From assembly GCF_013359595.1 (NCBI RefSeq), contig NZ_JABFMP010000019.1:1-64000 (forward strand): a stretch of 64,000 nucleotides of DNA. Reading direction: 5' to 3'. Under the pieces are notes generated by a model, which saw only the letters and a list, made by a program, of their open reading frames with translations, had not been told where the DNA came from and searched no databases. Of the stretch, positions 1-8,231 are shown one piece after another (position 1 is the first letter of the stretch; each line of letters starts with the position of its first letter). The position numbers were made by a program, and so were the translations under genes. This DNA comes from Pseudomonas sp. C1C7. Its GTDB lineage: Bacteria; Pseudomonadota; Gammaproteobacteria; Pseudomonadales; Pseudomonadaceae.

Positions 1-2
1 AT

Positions 3-84
3 GTAGGAGCTGCCGCAGGCTGCGATCTTTTGATTTTGATTTGAAAAACGAGATCAAAAGATCGCAGCCTGCGGCAGCTCCTAC
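3..84. repeat. ~82-bp palindromic intergenic repeat, copy 1
   Basis: Near-perfect inverted repeat with outer arms GTAGGAGCTGCCGCAGGCTG and its complement, around an A/T-rich centre. It is one of five full copies in the window (others at 18688, 19951, 24258, 58950). It lies just downstream of the minus-strand enoyl-CoA hydratase and could fold into a long hairpin acting as terminator or mRNA 3' stabiliser. The function is inferred. Confidence 0.85.
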
Positions 85-96
85 AGGGGCCTGGCA

Positions 97-870
97 TCAC
101 TTGTTGGTGAAATCCGCCTCGCGCTTGGCAATGAAGGCCGCCATGCCTTCCTTCTGATCCTGGGTTGCGAATGCCGCATGGAACACCCGGCGCTCGAAAC
201 GCACGCCTTCAGACAGGCTCACTTCGAAGGCGCGGTTGACGCTTTCCTTGACCATCATGGCGATCGGCAGGGATTTCTTCGCGATCAGCGCCGCGACTTT
301 CAACGCTTCGTCCAGCAACTCATCGCTCGGCACGATGCGCGCGACGATACCGCAACGCTCCGCTTCCTCGGCGCCGATCAGACGGCCGCTGAGGCACATT
401 TCCATGGCCTTGGCCTTGCCCACGGCGCGGGTCAGGCGCTGAGTACCGCCCATGCCCGGCAGCACGCCGAGGTTGATTTCCGGCTGACCGAACTTGGCGT
501 TATCGCCGGCCAGGATGAAGTCGCACATCAGCGCCAGCTCACAGCCGCCGCCCAGGGCAAAACCGTTGACCGCGGCGATGATCGGCTTGCGGCGGTTGGC
601 CACCCGGTCGCTGTCGCTGAACAGGTCGTCGATGTAGATCTGCGGGTAGGTCAGCTCGGCCATTTCCTTGATATCGGCACCGGCGGCGAACGCCTTTTTC
701 GAGCCGGTCAACACGATGCAACCGATGTTCGGGTCTTTCTCCAGGCCATCGAGGGCGTGGTTCACTTCGCTGACGATCTGCGCATTCAGCGCGTTCAGCG
801 CCTGCGGACGGTTCAGAGTGATCAGACCGACGCGGTCGTGGATTTCCAGCAAAATCGTTTCGTAGTTCAC
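97..870 (-). CDS. Enoyl-CoA hydratase (crotonase family)
   Basis: Hydrates 2-enoyl-CoA to 3-hydroxyacyl-CoA in the cytoplasm. At 257 aa it has normal crotonase length. The two catalytic glutamates of classical enoyl-CoA hydratases are in place: E111 within GFALGGGCELAL and E131 within QPEINLG. The AAGADIKEM segment at 62-70 forms part of the oxyanion and CoA site. The start is GTG, with AAGGA about 9 bases upstream. It is the last gene of a five-gene minus-strand operon, 15 bases after the acyl-CoA dehydrogenase, and would act on that enzyme's product. The gene order matches, from memory, P. putida PP_2213-PP_2217, linked to isoleucine and short-chain fatty acid breakdown. The exact substrate is inferred. 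Confidence 0.92.
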   Translation of the reverse strand: MNYETILLEIHDRVGLITLNRPQALNALNAQIVSEVNHALDGLEKDPNIGCIVLTGSKKAFAAGADIKEMAELTYPQIYIDDLFSDSDRVANRRKPIIAAVNGFALGGGCELALMCDFILAGDNAKFGQPEINLGVLPGMGGTQRLTRAVGKAKAMEMCLSGRLIGAEEAERCGIVARIVPSDELLDEALKVAALIAKKSLPIAMMVKESVNRAFEVSLSEGVRFERRVFHAAFATQDQKEGMAAFIAKREADFTNK

Positions 871-885
871 GTAAAGGTTTCCTTT

Positions 886-2013
886 TTATAGGTTGCGCGA
901 AATGACCATGCGCTGAATGTCGCTGGTGCCTTCGTAAATCTGGCAAACCCGCACGTCGCGGTAGATCCGCTCCACCGGGAAGTCGTTGAGATAACCGTAA
1001 CCGCCCAGGGTTTGCAACGCCGAGGAGCAGACCTTCTCGGCCATTTCCGAGGCGAACAGCTTGGCCATCGAGGCTTCGACCAGCGCCGGCTTGCCGCTAT
1101 CACGCAGCGCCGCGGCGTAGTGCACCATCTGCCGGGCGACGGCGATCTGGGTCGCCATGTCCGCCAGACGGAACGCGACCGCCTGATGCTCGATGATCGG
1201 TTTGCCGAAGCTCTCGCGCTCGCGAGCATAGTCGCGGGCTGCTTCGAACGCGGCACGGGCCATGCCCACCGATTGCGAGGCGATGCCGACGCGACCGCCT
1301 TCGAGGTTGGCCAGGGCGATCTTGTAGCCCTCACCCTCTTCGCCCAGGCGGTTGGCCACCGGCACTTTCACGTTTTCGAAAAGGATCTGGCAGGTGTCGG
1401 AGGCATGCTGACCGAGCTTGTCCTCGACCCGCGCGACGCTGTAGCCCGGTGAATCAGTGGGCACGATCAGCGCGGTGATGCCACGCTTGCCGGCGCTCGG
1501 ATCGGTCACTGCAAACACGATCACCACCCCGGCGTTCTGCCCGGAGGTGATGAACTGCTTGCTGCCGTTGAGCACGTAGTGGTCGCCTTCGAGCCGCGCG
1601 CGGGTTTTCAGGCCGCTGGCGTCGGAACCGGCCTGCGGCTCGGTCAGGGCGAACGCACCGAGCATCGCACCGCTGGCCAGGGGCTTGAGGAAGCGTTCTT
1701 TCTGGTCGTCGTTGCCGTAGTTGAGGATCGGCACGCAGCCCACGGAGTTGTGCACGCTCATGATGGTCGAGCAGGCGCCGTCGCCGGCGGCGATTTCTTC
1801 CAGGGCCATGGCGTAGGCCAGGTAACCGGTGTCGCAACCGCCCCACTGCTCCGGCACCAGCATGCCGAAGAAGCCCAGCTCGGCCATCTCGCCGATGGCG
1901 TCCTTGGGGAAGCGGTGTTCACGGTCCCATTCGGCGGCAAACGGTTTCAGCCGTTCCTGGGCAAACTGCCGGGCCGCGTCGCTGATTTGCAGTTGTTCGT
2001 CATTGGGGATCAT
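886..2013 (-). CDS. Acyl-CoA dehydrogenase, short/branched-chain type
   Basis: FAD-dependent alpha,beta-dehydrogenation of acyl-CoA, passing electrons to electron-transfer flavoprotein. At 375 aa it has the length of short-chain and short/branched-chain acyl-CoA dehydrogenases. Family signatures are ALTEPQAGSD near 125 (FAD contacts) and IYEGTSDIQR at the C-terminus, where E361 lies in the position of the catalytic base of short-chain enzymes. The ATG start has AAGGA 7 bases upstream. It sits between thiolase (154 bases upstream, containing a REP pair) and enoyl-CoA hydratase. A 2-methylbutyryl-CoA or butyryl-CoA substrate is likely from the neighbouring genes but is not shown by the sequence. 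Confidence 0.92.
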   Translation of the reverse strand: MIPNDEQLQISDAARQFAQERLKPFAAEWDREHRFPKDAIGEMAELGFFGMLVPEQWGGCDTGYLAYAMALEEIAAGDGACSTIMSVHNSVGCVPILNYGNDDQKERFLKPLASGAMLGAFALTEPQAGSDASGLKTRARLEGDHYVLNGSKQFITSGQNAGVVIVFAVTDPSAGKRGITALIVPTDSPGYSVARVEDKLGQHASDTCQILFENVKVPVANRLGEEGEGYKIALANLEGGRVGIASQSVGMARAAFEAARDYARERESFGKPIIEHQAVAFRLADMATQIAVARQMVHYAAALRDSGKPALVEASMAKLFASEMAEKVCSSALQTLGGYGYLNDFPVERIYRDVRVCQIYEGTSDIQRMVISRNL

Positions 2014-2059
2014 GACCAGTCCTTAAAATTTTGCGCATTAACCGAAATCAAACACGGTA

Positions 2060-2153
2060 CCTGTGGGAGCGGGCTTGCCCGCGATGGCGGTGTATCAGCA
2101 AACAAATAGGTCGGCTTATTGGGCCTCATCGCGGGCAAGCCCGCTCCCACAGG
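2060..2153. repeat. REP pair (BIME) inside the acyl-CoA operon
   Basis: Two inverted REP units (core GCGGGCTTGCCCGC, flanked by CCTGTGGGAG) separated by about 35 bases, between the thiolase and the acyl-CoA dehydrogenase genes. It probably makes a hairpin within the polycistronic mRNA. Confidence 0.9.
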
Positions 2154-2167
2154 GATGGAGGACTGCC

Positions 2168-3361
2168 TTAGACCAGGCACTCCACAGCCATCGCCGTCGC
2201 TTCACCGCCACCGATGCAGATCGCCGCCACGCCACGCTTCAGGCCCTTCTGGCGCAACGCCGACAGCAGGGTCACGAGGATCCGTGCGCCGGATGCGCCG
2301 ATCGGGTGGCCCAGGGCGCAGGCGCCGCCGTGGACGTTGAGCTTCTCGTGGGGGATTTCCAGTTGGGTCATGGCCGCCATGGCAACCACGGCGAAGGCTT
2401 CGTTGACTTCCACCAGGTCCACGTCATTGAGCGACCAGCCGGTTTTCTTCATCAGCTTCTGGATCGCACCAATCGGCGCCACCGGGAACAGGCCCGGGGT
2501 ATCGGCAAAGGCCGAGTGGCCGTGAATCACCGCCAGCGGCTTCAAACCGCGCTTGTCGGCTTCGGAGCGGCGCATCAGCACCAGCGCCGCCGCACCGTCG
2601 GAGATCGAGCTGGAGTTGGCCGCCGTCACGCTGCCGCCATCGCGGAACGCAGGCTTGAGCGAAGAAATCTTGTCCAGCTTGGCTTTTGGCGGCTGTTCGT
2701 CATTGGTGATGGTCACCTGCTCTTTGCCGACGGTCACGGTCAGCGGCACGATCTCGTCCTTGAAGCTGCCGTCCTTGATCGCCTGCTGGGCGCGGGTGGT
2801 CGAGGCGATGGCGAACGCGTCCTGGGCTTCACGACTGAAATGGTGGGTTTCGGCGCAGTCTTCGGCGAAGGTGCCCATCAGGCGACCCTTGTCGTAGGCG
2901 TCTTCCAGACCGTCGAGGAACATCGAGTCCAGAACGCGGCCGTGGCCCATGCGATAACCGGCGCGAGCGCGGTCCAGCAGGTACGGCGCGTTGGACATGC
3001 TTTCCATACCGCCGGCAATGACCACGTCGGCGCTGCCGGCCAGCAGCATGTCGTGGGCCAGAATGGTGGTTTCCATGCCGGAGCCACACATTTTGTTCAC
3101 CGTGGTGCAGCGGGTCGACTTGTCCAGCCCTGCACCCAGTGCAGCCTGACGTGCTGGCGCCTGGCCGAGGCCTGCGGGCAGCACGCAACCGAACAGCACT
3201 TCATCGACGGCGTCTGGCGCAACACCAGCGCGCTCGACGGCGGCCTTGATCGCCGCAGCACCGAGTTGCGGCGCGGTCAGGCTTTTCAGGTCGCCCTGGA
3301 AACCGCCCATGGGGGTACGAACGGCACTGACGATAACGATTGGATCGTTGGCAATAGTCAT
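2168..3361 (-). CDS. fadAx: Acetyl-CoA C-acyltransferase (thiolase)
   Basis: Thiolytic cleavage of 3-ketoacyl-CoA (or 2-methylacetoacetyl-CoA) to acetyl-CoA plus a shortened acyl-CoA. The 397-aa length is normal. The catalytic residues are all visible: C92 in NKMCGSGM, H352 in GGACALGHPIGASG and C382 in CIGGGEATA. The ATG start has a strong AAGGAGG ribosome site. It is 12 bases downstream of the SDR gene, so cotranscription is likely. Its place between a type II hydroxyacyl-CoA dehydrogenase and an acyl-CoA dehydrogenase fits a complete spiral for short or methyl-branched acids. The symbol follows the P. putida naming as I recall it and is moderately sure. Confidence 0.93.
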   Translation of the reverse strand: MTIANDPIVIVSAVRTPMGGFQGDLKSLTAPQLGAAAIKAAVERAGVAPDAVDEVLFGCVLPAGLGQAPARQAALGAGLDKSTRCTTVNKMCGSGMETTILAHDMLLAGSADVVIAGGMESMSNAPYLLDRARAGYRMGHGRVLDSMFLDGLEDAYDKGRLMGTFAEDCAETHHFSREAQDAFAIASTTRAQQAIKDGSFKDEIVPLTVTVGKEQVTITNDEQPPKAKLDKISSLKPAFRDGGSVTAANSSSISDGAAALVLMRRSEADKRGLKPLAVIHGHSAFADTPGLFPVAPIGAIQKLMKKTGWSLNDVDLVEVNEAFAVVAMAAMTQLEIPHEKLNVHGGACALGHPIGASGARILVTLLSALRQKGLKRGVAAICIGGGEATAMAVECLV

Positions 3362-3373
3362 GACAAATCCTCC

Positions 3374-4138
3374 TTATTTCGCGGCCATGCGCAGGGCACC
3401 GTCGAGACGGATCACCTCGCCATTGAGCATGCTGTTTTCAATGATATGGCGCACCAGGGATGCGTATTCGGCCGGTTTGCCCAAGCGTGGCGGGAACGGT
3501 ACGCCAGCGGCCAGGGAATCGCGGACTTCCGGGGTCATGCCAGCCATCATCGGGGTTTCGAAAATGCCCGGGGCGATGGTCATTACACGGATGCCGAAAC
3601 GTGCCAACTCGCGGGCGGCAGGCAGGGTCAGGCTGACGATTGCGCCTTTGGAGGCCGCATAGGCCGCCTGGCCGATCTGGCCGTCATAGGCCGCCGCCGA
3701 CGCGGTGTTGATGATCACGCCGCGCTCACCCCCGGCGTCCGCTTCGGTTTCGGCAATGGCCGCCGACGCCAGGCGCAGCATGTTGAAACTGCCGATCACG
3801 TTGACGTTGATCACCTGGCTGAAGCTGGCCAGGGCGTGCGGACCGTTCTTGCCGAGGATCTTCTCACCGCGCACGATGCCGGCGCAGTTGACCAGCCCGT
3901 TGAGGCCGCCAAAGGCCTTGACCGTGGCCTGCACCGCCGCCTGCGCATCGGCTTCGTTGCTGATATCGGCGACGACGCTTTGTGCGCCAAGACGCTGGGC
4001 CTGGGCCGCGACAGCTTCGGCGTTCATGTCCACCAGCATGACCTTGGCGCCGGCACCGACCAGCATTTCAGCGGTGGCCGCACCCAGGCCGGAAGCACCG
4101 CCGGTGACGAGAAAAACCTTGTTTGCGATCTGCATCAT
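3374..4138 (-). CDS. 3-hydroxyacyl-CoA dehydrogenase, type II (SDR family)
   Basis: NAD-dependent oxidation of 3-hydroxyacyl-CoA. A 254-aa short-chain dehydrogenase with the nucleotide-binding TGGASGLG motif at 12-19, NCAG near 90, and the catalytic YAASK (Tyr-x3-Lys). The sequence resembles the HSD17B10 / 3-hydroxy-2-methylbutyryl-CoA dehydrogenase branch. The open frame extends upstream, but the start is placed at the ATG-ATG doublet 4133-4138, preceded by AAGGA at the right distance. The upstream extension overlaps the synthetase gene in an unrelated frame and is Arg-rich nonsense. Spacing to the upstream synthetase stop is 13 bases. The gene corresponds to fadB2x-like genes of P. putida; I leave the symbol open. 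Confidence 0.92.
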   Translation of the reverse strand: MMQIANKVFLVTGGASGLGAATAEMLVGAGAKVMLVDMNAEAVAAQAQRLGAQSVVADISNEADAQAAVQATVKAFGGLNGLVNCAGIVRGEKILGKNGPHALASFSQVINVNVIGSFNMLRLASAAIAETEADAGGERGVIINTASAAAYDGQIGQAAYAASKGAIVSLTLPAARELARFGIRVMTIAPGIFETPMMAGMTPEVRDSLAAGVPFPPRLGKPAEYASLVRHIIENSMLNGEVIRLDGALRMAAK

Positions 4139-4151
4139 TGTTTCCTTGGAT

Positions 4152-5816
4152 TCAAGCTGAAACGTTCTTCGCCGCGGCCTCTTGAGCCTTGGCGATTTCC
4201 TGGTTGCGCAAGATGAAGCGCTGCAATTTGCCGCTTGGGGTTTTCGGCAACTCGCTGACAAATTCGATTTCACGGGGATAGGAATGCGCCGCCAGACGCT
4301 TGCGCACATGCTGGCGCAGCTCTTCGGCCAGCTCCGGCGTGGCACGGTACTGCGAGCAGATCACCACGAAGGCTTTGACCAGCTCGGTGCGTTCCGGGTC
4401 GGGCTTGCCGACCACCGCCGCTTCGATCACCGCCGGGTGTTCGATCAAGGCGCTTTCGACGTCGAACGGGCCGACGCGATAGCCCGAGGTGGTGATCACA
4501 TCGTCGCTGCGGCCGACGAAGCTGATGCTGCCGTCCGGGTTCCACTCGACCGTATCGCCGCTCAGGTAGTAGTTGCCGACGAAGGCCTTGGTCGGTGCGC
4601 CTTCGTAGCCGGCAAACCAGCACATCGGCGATTGGGTCCGGTCGATGGCCAGGATGCCCGGCTGGCCGACGCCCAGTTCCTTGTATTCATCGTCCAGCAC
4701 CACGATACGGTGTCCGGGCGAGGCAAAACCGGCGGCGCCCATGTGAATCGAGTGCTCCAGGCCGTGGTGGTTGCACAGCACCATGCCCAGTTCGGTCTGG
4801 CCGTAGTGGTCGTGGATGACCACACCGAGGTTATCGGCGAACCAGCGGATCACTTCCGGGTTAAGCGGCTCGCCGGCGCTGCTGACGATGCGCAGCTTGC
4901 CCTTGATCGACTTGGCGAACTCATCGCCGCCGGCAATCAGCAGGCGGTAGGCCGTCGGCGAACCAGTGAGGTTGGTGATCCCGTATTTGTTGATGACCCG
5001 GCAGGTACTTTCGAGGGTGAACGGGCCATCGTAGAAGGTGATCGGGTGCCCCATGGCCATGGGACCTGTCACGCCGAAATAGATGCCATAGGCCCAACCC
5101 GGATCGGCGACGTTCCAGAACGCGTCTTCGGGGCGCAGATCCACGGCGTCACGGGTGTAGCACTGGAAGGCGACGATGGCCTTGAGCGGCACCGACAGCG
5201 CTTTCGACGGGCCGGTGGTGCCCGAGGTGAACATCAGCAGGAACGGGTCTTCGCCGGTCAACATCACCGGTTCACAATCAGAAGAGTAATTGGCCAGTTC
5301 GGCCCAGAAGCTGTAATCGCCACGGACGATGCCCTGCCCCTTGGCGCCGCCAACGGTGACGATGGTCGGGCAATCAGCCACTTCGGCGAGTTTGGAGCGA
5401 TTGACCGCGTCGGTGACCACAACTTTGGCGCCGGAGCAGCCAAGGCGGTGCTCGATGGCCTTGGGCCCGAAGGCGGTGAACAGCGGCTGGTACACCGCAC
5501 CGATGCGCCAGGCGGCGAACACGGTGATCAATAATTCGATGTTGCGCGGCAGCAGGCCGGCGACTTTGTCGCCCTTGCGCACACCCTGGCTCAAGAGGAA
5601 GTTGGCAAAACGCGCGGCCTTGTCTTGCAGGTCGCTGAAGGTGTACGTGGCGCTGCTGCCATCGCGTCCTTCCCAGAACAGCGCAATGCGCCCGGGCAAG
5701 GCATGCCGGTCGCAACATTCGACGCAGGCGTTGAGGGCTGTCAGATCACCCTTGAGTGCGGCGTCGACGGTGTGCTGATAGTTGAACTGTGAAACGGCAG
5801 ACAAGTAATCGCGCAT
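4152..5816 (-). CDS. Acyl-CoA synthetase (AMP-forming), fadDx-like
   Basis: Activates a carboxylic acid to acyl-CoA using ATP. The 554-aa ANL-family enzyme shows the P-loop-like FTSGTTGPSK at 196-205, the GQTELG adenylate-binding motif in the middle, a YLSGDTVEWNPDG hinge region, and the C-terminal catalytic lysine K530 in KTPSGKLQR. It is closest in feel to acetyl/propionyl/medium-chain synthetases (AcsM-type). ATG start with GAGGG about 9 bases upstream. It is the first gene of the minus-strand operon, so the promoter should lie in 5817-5960, where two dyads are found. It would feed the operon's dehydrogenase-hydratase-dehydrogenase-thiolase set. Confidence 0.92.
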   Translation of the reverse strand: MRDYLSAVSQFNYQHTVDAALKGDLTALNACVECCDRHALPGRIALFWEGRDGSSATYTFSDLQDKAARFANFLLSQGVRKGDKVAGLLPRNIELLITVFAAWRIGAVYQPLFTAFGPKAIEHRLGCSGAKVVVTDAVNRSKLAEVADCPTIVTVGGAKGQGIVRGDYSFWAELANYSSDCEPVMLTGEDPFLLMFTSGTTGPSKALSVPLKAIVAFQCYTRDAVDLRPEDAFWNVADPGWAYGIYFGVTGPMAMGHPITFYDGPFTLESTCRVINKYGITNLTGSPTAYRLLIAGGDEFAKSIKGKLRIVSSAGEPLNPEVIRWFADNLGVVIHDHYGQTELGMVLCNHHGLEHSIHMGAAGFASPGHRIVVLDDEYKELGVGQPGILAIDRTQSPMCWFAGYEGAPTKAFVGNYYLSGDTVEWNPDGSISFVGRSDDVITTSGYRVGPFDVESALIEHPAVIEAAVVGKPDPERTELVKAFVVICSQYRATPELAEELRQHVRKRLAAHSYPREIEFVSELPKTPSGKLQRFILRNQEIAKAQEAAAKNVSA

Positions 5817-5844
5817 TGCCAGAATCCCTCTATGTTTTTATTAG

Positions 5845-5890
5845 GTTGGGGGAACCTTATCCAACAGAGAAATACTCGCTCCGCGCGGAG
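5845..5890. promoter_or_regulatory. Candidate operator dyads upstream of the acyl-CoA operon
   Basis: Two inverted repeats lie 29-74 bases before the synthetase start: GTTGG-N11-CCAAC (5845-5865) and the perfect 12-base palindrome CTCCGCGCGGAG (5879-5890). They are reasonable targets for the AraC-type regulator encoded just upstream. No promoter hexamers were assigned, and the role is inferred from position only. Confidence 0.35.
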
Positions 5891-5964
5891 TGGCGGGCAA
5901 TGGTCAAAGTTATCAAGTTGCTTGACTGGTTTGGCCAAGGTTTCAAGTGATGTGGCGCCTTTGA

Positions 5965-6046
5965 GGGCCTCATCGCTGGCAAGCCAGCTCCCACAGGTTT
6001 TTTGAACACCACGGATCATTGTTAGGGCTGGCTTGCCAGCGATGGC
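5965..6046. repeat. REP pair (BIME), CTGGCTTGCCAG subtype
   Basis: Inverted pair of REP units with the variant core GCTGGCTTGCCAGC, between the AraC gene and the acyl-CoA operon. It may isolate the two transcripts. Confidence 0.85.
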
Positions 6047-6074
6047 GTCAGCACGCCCACCACAAACACTCGGA

Positions 6075-7091
6075 TCAGGTCGCTTCGTTGAGGATCAAAC
6101 TACGGTAATGCCCCGGATTGGAGCCGGACCACTTGCGAAACGCCTTGTAGAACGAGCTGGCATCGGCAAACCCCAACCTTGTCGCGATGTCGGCAAAGCT
6201 GATGCTCGGCTCGGCCAGCCAGACAATCGCCAGTTCCTTGCGCACGCTGTCCTTGAGCCCTTGATAGGTCTGCCCCTCCTCCGCCAACCGGCGGCGCAAG
6301 GTCGACGCCGACATGCACAACCGCTGCGCCAGCGCCTCGGTTTCCGGCCATTGCTCGGCGGGAAGCAAGCGCAGATCGTGCTTGATGCGGCTGGCCAGGC
6401 TCTCTGGATCACGGTATTTCACCAGAATGTTGGCCGGCGCCTGGCCCAGGAATCGCTGAAGCTCCTGCGCTGTGCGCTTGATCGGCAAATCCAGGCAATC
6501 GGCGGAGAAAATCATCCGCGTACGCGGCCTGTCGAAGCGCAGGTTCTCGGAAAACATCACCTGATAGTCATCGCAGAAATCCGGCTTCGGGCAACGCAAC
6601 TCGATGGCCAGGATCGGGATACGTCGCCCGGCCAACCAGCAGGCGACGCCGTGCACGATCATCCAGTAAGTGAAATAGGTAAAGGCGCGGCGCGGCGCCT
6701 GGTCGTCTTCCGACAGGACGATTTCCGCGAGGCTTTGCTGGCGCACCAGTTCGGCGGGCATGCGTTCGAGCATCAATGACAGGAAGTCCAGCCCGCTGGT
6801 CAACCCAGCAGACAGGCTCGGCTGGACCATGGCGCAGCGGCAGAGAAACGCCAGGCTGCCGGATTTGAGCTTGCGCGGGTCCATGCCGAAAAATTCGTCA
6901 TCCCCACGCCGGGCCAGCAAGCGCCAGAGCCGCGCATAAGCACTGGCCGGCACCCGGGCGACATTGCTTTGCAGCAGCGACGGATCAATACCGACCTTGC
7001 TCAACACCTCATCGGTCGCCGCGCCCGGCGCGCAGCTCTGCAACAGCGCTTCACGCACCAGTTGAATGGAAATGGTGTCTTTTTCCGACAT
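6075..7091 (-). CDS. AraC-family transcriptional regulator
   Basis: A 338-aa DNA-binding regulator. The N-terminal ~200 residues look like the arabinose-binding-like sensor domain of the OruR/ArgR-type AraC proteins. The C-terminal ~100 residues hold the double helix-turn-helix, with the typical second-helix signature around LGFADASSFYKAFRKWSG. The ATG start begins MSEKDTISIQ. It is on the same strand and directly upstream of the acyl-CoA operon but separated by a REP pair, so it is probably transcribed alone and activates that operon. The effector is not known; a carboxylic acid or acyl-CoA substrate is a guess. Confidence 0.88.
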   Translation of the reverse strand: MSEKDTISIQLVREALLQSCAPGAATDEVLSKVGIDPSLLQSNVARVPASAYARLWRLLARRGDDEFFGMDPRKLKSGSLAFLCRCAMVQPSLSAGLTSGLDFLSLMLERMPAELVRQQSLAEIVLSEDDQAPRRAFTYFTYWMIVHGVACWLAGRRIPILAIELRCPKPDFCDDYQVMFSENLRFDRPRTRMIFSADCLDLPIKRTAQELQRFLGQAPANILVKYRDPESLASRIKHDLRLLPAEQWPETEALAQRLCMSASTLRRRLAEEGQTYQGLKDSVRKELAIVWLAEPSISFADIATRLGFADASSFYKAFRKWSGSNPGHYRSLILNEAT

Positions 7092-7144
7092 TGAGCGAGG
7101 TGGGCCGTGTGGTTGTTTTGAGTGGTGGGCATATTAGCGCAGAA

Positions 7145-7165
7145 CCCTGTGGGAGCGGGCTTGGG
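7145..7165. repeat. Solitary partial REP unit
   Basis: A single truncated REP (CCTGTGGGAGCGGGCTTG) with no inverted partner, between the AraC gene and the divergent efe operon. Confidence 0.6.
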
Positions 7166-7219
7166 CAATCTTCAGGGTTGTTCAGCTTAGGTTCAGGTAA
7201 ATGTCAATCGATGCCATTT

Positions 7220-7238
7220 GGGAATGAGTGTCATTATG
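7220..7238 (+). promoter_or_regulatory. Candidate Fur box upstream of efeU
   Basis: GGGAATGAGTGTCATTATG matches 13 of 19 positions of the Fur consensus and contains the inverted repeat AATGA-N3-TCATT. It lies about 40 bases before the efeU start. Iron repression through Fur is known for efe operons; the match here is by eye. Confidence 0.55.
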
Positions 7239-7278
7239 TTACAACTTAGCACCCTATCTATTCCTCACACGGTGCCGA

Positions 7279-8118
7279 ATGCTTGTCCCCTTTCTGATCA
7301 TGCTGCGCGAAGGCATCGAGGCCGCGTTGATCGTCGGCATCATCGCCAGCTACCTCAAACAGACCGGTCGCGGTCAGTGGATGCCCGCCGTGTGGATCGG
7401 TGTGTTTCTCGCCGCCGCCCTCGCCTTGCTGGTCGGCGGTGGCCTGGAACTGGTCAGCGCTGAGTTTCCGCAAAAACAGCAGGAACTGTTCGAAGGCGTG
7501 GTCGGCCTGGTGGCCGTAGGGATCCTGAGTTCCATGGTGTTCTGGATGCGCAAGGTGTCGCGTTCGATCAAGCACTCGTTGCAGGCGTCTCTGGATCAGG
7601 CGTTGACCGGCTCCAGGCATCAGGTGACCGCGCTGATCGCCATGGTGTTTTTTGCCGTGGCCCGGGAAGGCCTGGAAACGGTGTTTTTCCTGCTCGCCGT
7701 GTTCCAGCAAAGCGAAGGCCCGGCGGCACCGATTGGCGCCCTGCTCGGCCTGATCCTGGCGATTGTCATCGGCTGGCTGATCTACACCGGCAGCATGCGC
7801 CTGAACCTCGGCGCGTTCTTTCGCTGGACGGGCCTGTTCATCCTCGTGGTGGCCGCCGGGATTCTCGCCAACTCGGTCCAGGCGCTGCATGAAGCCGGTG
7901 TGTGGAATCACCTGCAAACCGTGCTCTTCGACATCAGCGCCATCCTGCCGATGGATGGCCCGCTGGGTTCGGTGCTGGCCGGGATGTTCGGTTACCAGGA
8001 TGCACCGACGGTCAGCACCCTCGGGGCTTATCTGATTTATCTGCTGGTGGCGTTGGTGATGTTCTTTCTGCCAACACCTGCCCCCTGCAGGAGCGAGCCT
8101 GCTCGCGATGGTCGTTAA
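7279..8118 (+). CDS. efeU: Ferrous/ferric iron permease, FTR1 family (EfeU)
   Basis: Inner-membrane iron permease of the Efe system. The 279-aa protein has about seven hydrophobic segments and both REGLE-type iron-binding motifs: REGIE at 10-14 and REGLE at 129-133. The start is placed at ATG 7279 because the frame's upstream extension is unlike the family and the first REGIE helix normally begins near residue 5. The last ~10 residues (CRSEPARDGR) and the stop codon are encoded by a REP unit, so the natural C-terminus has been replaced or extended by repeat sequence. The next gene, efeO, starts 113 bases further on, across that REP pair. Confidence 0.9.
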   Translation: MLVPFLIMLREGIEAALIVGIIASYLKQTGRGQWMPAVWIGVFLAAALALLVGGGLELVSAEFPQKQQELFEGVVGLVAVGILSSMVFWMRKVSRSIKHSLQASLDQALTGSRHQVTALIAMVFFAVAREGLETVFFLLAVFQQSEGPAAPIGALLGLILAIVIGWLIYTGSMRLNLGAFFRWTGLFILVVAAGILANSVQALHEAGVWNHLQTVLFDISAILPMDGPLGSVLAGMFGYQDAPTVSTLGAYLIYLLVALVMFFLPTPAPCRSEPARDGR

Positions 8119-8188
8119 CGATAACGCGTGAAACCCGATGCCCAGCGGTGCCTGTGCATTGATCGCGAGCAAGCTCGCTCCCACAGGG
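8084..8188. repeat. REP pair overlapping the 3' end of efeU
   Basis: First unit (GAGCGAGCCTGCTCGCGATGG) begins inside efeU and ends a few bases before its stop. The inverted second unit ends 43 bases before efeO. The pair therefore lies inside the efe operon. Confidence 0.9.
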
Positions 8189-8231
8189 TGAGCGAACAGC
8201 CTTCTTCAGTTTCCAATCAGTAAGGGCAACC

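Noticed and set aside
2063..4216. 717-aa plus-strand frame across thiolase and SDR genes
   Set aside because: Antisense shadow of two clear enzymes; begins in a REP element.
4182..5534. 450-aa plus-strand frame opposite the acyl-CoA synthetase
   Set aside because: Shadow frame; the minus-strand gene has all ANL motifs.
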